From contig JAESTI010000008.1 in the NCBI GenBank assembly GCA_016763665.1, positions 1-8,381 of the forward strand: DNA of 8,381 nt, written 5' to 3'. Both the position numbers and the translations under genes were made by a program. How positions within the stretch are numbered: position 1 is the stretch's first letter; each line of letters opens with the position of its first letter. This DNA is from Bacteroidia bacterium. GTDB taxonomy: Bacteria; Bacteroidota; Bacteroidia; Flavobacteriales; NORP286. Positions 3,832-8,381 of the stretch are shown one piece after another. The notes beneath the pieces were generated by a model. It worked only from the letters and a program-made list of their open reading frames with translations. It was not told the origin of the DNA and did no database searches.

Positions 3832-6561
3832 GTTCTCCATTTTCTCATAACAACCTGAAAGGCTCAAATGCGCATTGCTAGACTCTTTTAATGCTCCAAT
3901 ACTATCTGCAATCCCGATGGTCTGATGGTAATACTTGGCAGCGGCATCGTATGACCTTTTTTTAGAGTGTATGGAACCGATAACAGATAAACTAAAGATC
4001 ATACTATATTCTGCACTCAGCTCTTTTTTAATTGCAAGTGCTATTTGTTGATAATACATGGCTGTGTCAAGCAATTTGGATGGATTTTCTGAAGCCCATT
4101 TACCCGCCTTTGGGTAAAGAGAATCGTTATCCTGATCGTATATATCTGAGTACACACTCCCAATATTGGTATAGGAAGATGCTATTCCCTGTTTATTATC
4201 CATTTCTTCATCAATGCTGAGGGATTTAAAGTAGAATTTAAGAGCTTTGTTATAGTTAGATTGATCGTGATAGATATTTCCTAAGTTGTTGTAGGTGCTG
4301 GATATTTTTTGAATTTCTCCTAGTTCCTCTTGGATTTTGATTGACCTGAAATAACAATCTAGCGCTCGGGTATAATCGGATTGTTGTCGATATATTAGCC
4401 CAATGTTGTTTAGGCAGGAAGCTATATGTGATTGAGCTTCTATTTTCTCGTGGATACGGAGAGCTTTAAGATAATAATCAAGAGCAAAGGGATAGTCTGA
4501 CTGCGTATAGTAAATGGACCCGATGTTAATGTATGTTAAAGCCAAACCATTTTGATTACCAAGTTCCCCTTCCAGTTTCGCAGATTTAAGAAAATAGGCA
4601 AGAGCACGTTGATAATCAGATTGACTATAATAAACACCTCCGATATTGTTATATACCTGGGCCATACCCTGTTTATTTTCTAGTGCTTCCTGAATTTCTC
4701 TTGTTTTTTCAAAATAGTCAAGGGCTGCAGGATAGTTGCTTTTTATCCAATGTAATACGCCAATGTCCTTGAATGAACTAGCTATCCGATACTTGTCATT
4801 TAAGTTTTGAGCAATTTCCAGTTCAATATTAGCATATGCTAATGCCTGGTCAGGATCGGAGTATAGCAGTGCCTTTAAAAGTTGATGGTAGCATTCATAT
4901 TTTGTCGTATCATTTTCCGCTGTTGCAATAACTTCTTTCAAACTATCAACTTCACTCTTATCAAACCCACTATTCAACCCCAAAACAAACCCCAACCCAA
5001 TAATCACTAAAAGATTCTTCCCCTTTACTGCTTCAGTAACCCATTTCTTTCTTTCGGTTTTAATTACCTGACCCTTTAGCTTTGATTCCAATAAACTATG
5101 TATAGGGAAGATTACTCCTGCTAACAAAGCATTGAACCCTAATTTCCATAAGGGTGCACCTCCTGTGATTTGTTCTATGTAAGGGTCTAATACTACAAGA
5201 ATGAACTCAAAAAAGATAAGGAAGGAAATAAACAATGCTGCTTCAACTATCTTGGTGTATTGGCGAAATGTCTTATACTCCTTTATCTTCCTGAACCTCC
5301 TTGCAAAAAGGAATATGCCAATAAACAATCCAACTAATACCAGTACTATACCTGAGTATTGTAATTGATTACGTCTTTGTGTTTGCTCTGCTAATACCCT
5401 TGCTTGTTCTGCTTCTTGTTTCTTGCGCTGTATTTCAGCTAATTCAAACTCATGGGTTTGCTCCAAACGTCCTATGTCTTTTGATTTTTCTTCATTGAAA
5501 AGGGAATCTTTGGCGGTGGTGTATTGTTTGTGGTGTTTTAAGGCCAAGGGGTAGTTTTGAGTTTGGATATAAATGGTGGTAAGTTCCTCGTGGCAGAATT
5601 TTTCATGAAATAGATATCCAATTGCAGTATCAATTACCAATGCGTGCAGTAGATATTTTTTGGCTTCCTTGTATTTTTTTTGTTTGGCATATAGTGAGCC
5701 GATGTTGCCGAGGGATATGGCAATACGGCTTTTATTTTCCAGTTCTTTATATATTTCCAATGCTTCAAAGTAATGTTTCAGGGCTTTGGGGTAGTCACCC
5801 TGTTCATCATAAACAATGCCGATGTTGCCGAGGTGTCTTGCAATAAGCTTCTTATCCCCCAATTCTTTGGATATTTCCAATGCTTCAAAGTAGTGTTTCA
5901 TTGCTTTGGGATAGTCGCCCTGATTCTTATAGTTAATTCCGATGTTGCCGAGGTCGGTTGCGATATCTGCTTTTATTCCCAATTCCTTGTCTATTTCCAA
6001 TGCCTCAAAATAGTGTTTTAGGGCTTTGGGGTAGTCACCCTGTTCATCATAAACAATGCCGATGTTACCGAGACGGATTGCCATACCTCTTTTATTCTCC
6101 AATGCTTTATCTATTTCCAATGCCTCAAAGTGGTGTTTCAGGGCTTTTGGGTAGTCGCCCTGATAATAGAATACAATGCCGATGTTGCCGAGGGAGGCGG
6201 CTGTTCCTTTTTTGTTATTGAGCTCTTTATTGATTTCATGCGATTTAAAATAAAATTTCAGAGCTTCAGCATAGTTTCCTTTATCAAGATTATATCCGCC
6301 AATATTGCTTAGAATGCTGGCTTCTCCCTTTTTCCAGTTAGTTTTTTCGGATAATTCAAGGGCTTCTTTGAGGATTATATATGAGGTGTCAGGGTTTTGG
6401 TAGTTGTATTCCCAGGCGAGGTCGTTGAGAAGATTGATGCGATTGGTGTCAGGGAGGTATTTTTGGAGTTGGACTTTTAGACTATCTATTTTTGTATTGT
6501 TCTGTGAGAATGAACTGAAGAATATTAGAAGAAAAGTGGATATAAGTAAAAACGCTCGCAT
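3304..6561 (-). CDS. Double-module periplasmic TPR / three-helix membrane protein
   Basis: The product has 1085 residues. A signal peptide (1-20, ending S-F-S-Q) supports the ATG at 6561, although no ribosome site is visible. Module A has about seven TPRs (83-350), a charged coiled coil opening with KDSLFNEEKSKDIG (351-400) and three membrane helices (about 403-420, 438-459, 471-490). A basic linker and a fourth helix (515-531) lead to module B, which has about eight TPRs (597-920), the same coiled-coil motif (924-972) and three helices (977-995, 1000-1022, 1036-1055), ending in a basic tail. Positive charges sit on alternate loops. This predicts both TPR blocks in the periplasm and the RRFRKIK, KTERKK and C-terminal basic segments in the cytoplasm. 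In related Bacteroidota sensors the TPR plus FNEEKSK coiled coil leads to a kinase, cyclase or DNA-binding domain, and none is present here. A signalling or scaffolding role in the inner membrane is inference. The modules are homologous to each other, so the gene arose by fusion of a duplicated gene. Confidence 0.85.
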   Translation of the reverse strand: MRAFLLISTFLLIFFSSFSQNNTKIDSLKVQLQKYLPDTNRINLLNDLAWEYNYQNPDTSYIILKEALELSEKTNWKKGEASILSNIGGYNLDKGNYAEALKFYFKSHEINKELNNKKGTAASLGNIGIVFYYQGDYPKALKHHFEALEIDKALENKRGMAIRLGNIGIVYDEQGDYPKALKHYFEALEIDKELGIKADIATDLGNIGINYKNQGDYPKAMKHYFEALEISKELGDKKLIARHLGNIGIVYDEQGDYPKALKHYFEALEIYKELENKSRIAISLGNIGSLYAKQKKYKEAKKYLLHALVIDTAIGYLFHEKFCHEELTTIYIQTQNYPLALKHHKQYTTAKDSLFNEEKSKDIGRLEQTHEFELAEIQRKKQEAEQARVLAEQTQRRNQLQYSGIVLVLVGLFIGIFLFARRFRKIKEYKTFRQYTKIVEAALFISFLIFFEFILVVLDPYIEQITGGAPLWKLGFNALLAGVIFPIHSLLESKLKGQVIKTERKKWVTEAVKGKNLLVIIGLGFVLGLNSGFDKSEVDSLKEVIATAENDTTKYECYHQLLKALLYSDPDQALAYANIELEIAQNLNDKYRIASSFKDIGVLHWIKSNYPAALDYFEKTREIQEALENKQGMAQVYNNIGGVYYSQSDYQRALAYFLKSAKLEGELGNQNGLALTYINIGSIYYTQSDYPFALDYYLKALRIHEKIEAQSHIASCLNNIGLIYRQQSDYTRALDCYFRSIKIQEELGEIQKISSTYNNLGNIYHDQSNYNKALKFYFKSLSIDEEMDNKQGIASSYTNIGSVYSDIYDQDNDSLYPKAGKWASENPSKLLDTAMYYQQIALAIKKELSAEYSMIFSLSVIGSIHSKKRSYDAAAKYYHQTIGIADSIGALKESSNAHLSLSGCYEKMENHKLALEHYKQYSTLKDSIFNEEKSKDLGKLEAKHEFEMAEIKKKQQEEEWAKVEAARVTRRNDLQHSAILIGIFILFGSLFLLGKLSIPNWLVELSVFIPFLILFEFLLVLLDPSIESWAGNEPAIKLLFNAGLAGLMFPLHQFFEGKLKKRIVKAQRIKLKKRMEQYKRDVEEL
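3310..3316 (-). promoter_or_regulatory. GGAGGAG Shine-Dalgarno-like site inside the upstream gene's last codons
   Basis: The codons for the final V-E-E-L of the 1085-residue protein contain GGAGGAG on the minus strand, 14 bases before the ATG at 3295. The spacing is longer than ideal, but with an 8-base intergenic gap it could support reinitiation. The same codons end the paralogue at 6618, where the next start is 56 bases away and cannot use them. Confidence 0.4.
4954..5073 (-). repeat. Module-junction segment, copy 1 (matches 8262-8381)
   Basis: These 120 bases align without gaps to 8262-8381 with about nine mismatches. They encode GQVIKTERKKWVTEAVKGKN, the internal hydrophobic helix NLLVIIGLGFVLGLNSG and FDKSEV. 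The match shows that the upstream paralogue has the same module fusion, so the fusion came before the tandem duplication or was copied by gene conversion. Confidence 0.85.
5701..6201 (-). repeat. 120-base tandem repeats coding for 40-residue TPR units
   Basis: The sequence gatgttgccgag, or a near match, recurs at 5701, 5821, 5941, 6061 and 6181, exactly 120 bases apart. Each unit encodes one TPR of the form GNIGIVY.EQGDYPKALKHYFEALEI. Units 240 bases apart share an identical 47-base run (5780-5826 and 6020-6066), and residues 165-190 and 245-270 are identical. Such DNA-level identity points to recent unit duplication or conversion. The TPRs of module B and of the paralogue have the same period but much lower DNA similarity. 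Confidence 0.9.
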
Positions 6562-6578
6562 CTTATAAAGATAGGGAA

Positions 6579-6604
6579 TTTACGAATAAACGAGTTTACG
6601 AATA
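6579..6604. repeat. 10-base direct repeat in the 56-base gap between the two large genes
   Basis: TTTACGAATA occurs at 6579-6588 and again at 6595-6604, a 16-base pitch. A degenerate third copy, TAACGAACTA, ends the gap at 6611-6620 and runs into the stop codon of the upstream gene. The repeats lie just before the start at 6561. They may be a protein-binding site or slippage remnants; no promoter consensus fits well. Confidence 0.4.
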
Positions 6605-6617
6605 CACTAATAACGAA

Positions 6618-7145
6618 CTACAACTCCTCCACATCCCTCCTAAACTGCTCCATCCTTTTCTTGAGCTTCAGTCTCTGAGCTTTAACGATGCGTTGCTTGA
6701 GTTTCCCCTCAAAGAATTGATGCAATGGAAACATCATACCTGCAAGCCCTGCGTTGAATATAAGTTTATATGCTGGTTCACTACCTGTCCATGATTCTAT
6801 GGAAGGATCAAGCAGAACCAGCAGGAACTCAAATAGAATTAGGAAGGGTATAAAAACCGATAGCTCCACCAACCAGTTTGGTATTGAAAGTTTACCCAAT
6901 AGGAACAACGAGCCGAAAAGGATAAATATACCAATCAATATAGCAGAGTGTTGAAGGTCATTTCTACGACTAATTCTTGCTGTTTCTATCTTTGCCAGTT
7001 CTTCTTCTTGCTGTTTCTTTTGCAACTCAGCCATTTCAAACTCGTGCTTGGCTTCCAGTTTACCTAAGTCTTTACTTTTTTCTTCATTAAAAATACTGTC
7101 CTTGAGGGTGGAGTATTTTTTGTAATGGTTTAAAGCAAGTTTGTG
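6618..7145 (-). repeat. Paralogous 3' segment, copy 2 (matches 3304-3831)
   Basis: This is the gap-free partner of 3304-3831. The copies differ by conservative changes such as I/L, K/R and Y/F in the membrane domain and tail. Both end in the same V-E-E-L codons but with different stops (TAG here, TAA in the other). Confidence 0.85.
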
Positions 7146-8381
7146 GTTATTTAACTTCTCATAGCAGGTTGATAGTCCAGAATGTGCTTCGCTTTCCTCT
7201 TTTAATGCTCTGATACTGTCAGCAAGAAGGGCGGATTGGTGGTAATTATTTAAAGCTTTTTGGTAGTCCTTTTTTAGAACATTAATGTTACCGATGCTAC
7301 TCAAACATAATGACATTCCATATTCTTCACTTAATTCCGAGAATATTGCAAATGCTTTTTGTTGGTAAATTAATGCAGTGTCAAGGATTGAAGATTCACC
7401 TGGCAATTGACCACTTATACCCTGTGCATTGCTACTGGCTTGCTCAAATATGGTGACATATAAATTGCCAATGTTTGAATAGGAAAATGCCTTGACTCTT
7501 TTATCGCGCAGTTTTTCACTTGTTTCAAGGGCTTTTAAGTAGTATTCAAGAGCTAGTGGAAATTCAGATTGATCATTATAAATATTCCCGATATTGCTAA
7601 AGCATGTAGCCATGAATTGTTTCATATCCAGATCCTCGAATATGTGCAGAGATTTAAAGTAGTAGTTTAAAGCCTGAGTGTATTCAGATTGAAGATAATA
7701 AATAATTCCGATGTTGTTGTAGGAGTTTGCCATGCCTTGTTTATTGTCAATTTCCTCTCTTGTTTTCAGGGAAAGAAAGAAATAGGCAAGCGCTTGTGGA
7801 TAGTCGGATTGTATTCTATGAACACTCCCAATGTTATCATAGTTGTTTGCCATCCATTGTTTATTCCCCATTTCCTTGTTTATTTTCAAGGCTTTTAGGT
7901 AGTATTCAAGGGCTTTGGGGCTTTCGGATTGCTTATCATAAATAATTCCAATATTGTTATAATTACCTGCTATTGCCCTTTTTTCTTTTAATTGCTGATT
8001 GATCTTCAATGAACGAAAAAAATACTGCAAGGCTTGAGGGTAATCACTTTTTCCATTGTATATTGATCCAATTAAATTATTGCAACGTGCTGTTAATTTT
8101 TGATTATTATTGCCTTTAGCAATCGATAGTGCTTCATCGTAATTTTTAAAAGCTGTGTCTGGTTCTGAGTAATGAAAATGCCTGCCAATTTTTAGTAGGG
8201 TCTGTATGAGGGTGGTGTCTGATGTGCTTTGAGATAATATGGTTTTTAGGCTATCCACCTTACTCTTATCAAACCCACTATTCAATCCCAAAACTAACCC
8301 CAATCCAACAATCACTAAAAGGTTCTTCCCCTTTACTGCTTCAGTAACCCACTTCTTCCTTTCAGTCTTAATTACCTGACC
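6618..8381 (-). CDS. TPR / three-helix membrane protein, paralogue of the downstream gene (5' end outside window)
   Basis: The frame is open to the window edge and gives 587 residues before the TAG at 6618. A GTG at 8315 lies within the conserved junction NLLVIVGLG and is not a start. The visible part equals module B of the neighbouring 1085-residue protein. It has the basic linker GQVIKTERKKWVTEAVKGK (1-19), an inner-to-outer hydrophobic helix (about 20-36) and about eight TPRs of 40-residue period (roughly 95-420), usually NNIG..Y..QSDY..AL. A coiled coil with KDSIFNEEKSKDLG follows (427-475), then three membrane helices (about 479-497, 502-524, 538-557) and a basic cytoplasmic tail ending RDVEEL. 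TPRs, coiled coil and helices should be arranged as in the neighbour, with TPRs in the periplasm. Its membrane end is about 90% identical to the neighbour's while the TPR part has drifted much further. A preceding module A is expected upstream of 8381. No known output domain is present and the function is unknown. Confidence 0.85.
   Translation of the reverse strand, partial: GQVIKTERKKWVTEAVKGKNLLVIVGLGLVLGLNSGFDKSKVDSLKTILSQSTSDTTLIQTLLKIGRHFHYSEPDTAFKNYDEALSIAKGNNNQKLTARCNNLIGSIYNGKSDYPQALQYFFRSLKINQQLKEKRAIAGNYNNIGIIYDKQSESPKALEYYLKALKINKEMGNKQWMANNYDNIGSVHRIQSDYPQALAYFFLSLKTREEIDNKQGMANSYNNIGIIYYLQSEYTQALNYYFKSLHIFEDLDMKQFMATCFSNIGNIYNDQSEFPLALEYYLKALETSEKLRDKRVKAFSYSNIGNLYVTIFEQASSNAQGISGQLPGESSILDTALIYQQKAFAIFSELSEEYGMSLCLSSIGNINVLKKDYQKALNNYHQSALLADSIRALKEESEAHSGLSTCYEKLNNHKLALNHYKKYSTLKDSIFNEEKSKDLGKLEAKHEFEMAELQKKQQEEELAKIETARISRRNDLQHSAILIGIFILFGSLFLLGKLSIPNWLVELSVFIPFLILFEFLLVLLDPSIESWTGSEPAYKLIFNAGLAGMMFPLHQFFEGKLKQRIVKAQRLKLKKRMEQFRRDVEEL
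8262..8381 (-). repeat. Module-junction segment, copy 2 (matches 4954-5073)
   Basis: The segment encodes the basic linker and hydrophobic helix that join the modules in the neighbouring protein. It is near-identical right up to the window edge, so the homology is expected to continue beyond 8381. Confidence 0.8.

Noticed and set aside
5701..6201. Possible CRISPR-like array from regular repeats
   Set aside because: The 120-base units are contiguous coding TPRs with no short repeat and unique spacer structure.
5622..6312. Overlapping plus-strand frames with repeated QCRCCRG-type peptides
   Set aside because: They are the antisense translation of the 120-base TPR repeats in shifted frames.
6562..6576. 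TATCTTTA as a -7 box for the 1085-residue gene
   Set aside because: It misses the final G, lies only 4 bases before the ATG and has no -33 partner.
6618..8315. Start of the first TPR gene at 8315
   Set aside because: The codon is GTG within the conserved NLLVIVGLG helix. The frame stays open to the window edge and matches the internal junction of the neighbouring protein, so the gene begins outside the window.

Overview
The window looks like a chromosomal segment of a Bacteroidota bacterium, probably a Cytophagales- or Flavobacteriales-like lineage. The DNA is AT-rich. Secreted proteins carry the short hydrophobic signal peptides ending in F-S-Q that are common in this phylum. Two upstream regions hold a TAnnTTTG promoter -7 box, and the window is dominated by 40-residue-period TPR proteins of a kind abundant there. 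Every gene I accept lies on the minus strand, so the biological order runs from high to low coordinates.

From 8381 down to 2216 there are three TPR genes in a tight series. The first (8381-6618, its start lies outside the window) and the second (6561-3304, 1085 residues) are tandem paralogues. The complete one is a fusion of two similar modules, each made of periplasmic TPRs, a charged coiled coil and a three-helix membrane domain. The modules are joined by a helix that looks like a former signal peptide. The first gene shows the same junction at the window edge, so it is probably a double-module protein too. The usual enzymatic or DNA-binding output domain of Bacteroidota TPR sensors is absent. 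In its place is a membrane domain with the same polar residues at the same spacing in all three visible copies. The third gene (3295-2216) follows after 8 bases. It is a secreted TPR protein that stops where a CHAT protease domain would be expected, so it looks like the sensor half of a TPR-CHAT protein.

After a 50-base gap with its own promoter-like box comes a lipoprotein (2165-1107) related to the CrtC/AttH lipocalin-like family. A 355-base intergenic stretch follows. It holds a 76-base REP/MITE-like element made of two hairpins, and then a candidate promoter whose spacer is a 9-base-arm palindrome. The last gene (751-1, cut by the window) is a methyltransferase related to cyclopropane fatty acid synthases that lacks several of that family's bicarbonate ligands.

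The most interesting part is the tandem double-module TPR/membrane family. Its membrane and linker parts are nearly identical between paralogues while the TPR parts have diverged. This suggests a conserved envelope device with variable recognition surfaces. The function is not known from sequence, and any link to the lipoprotein or the methyltransferase is inference.
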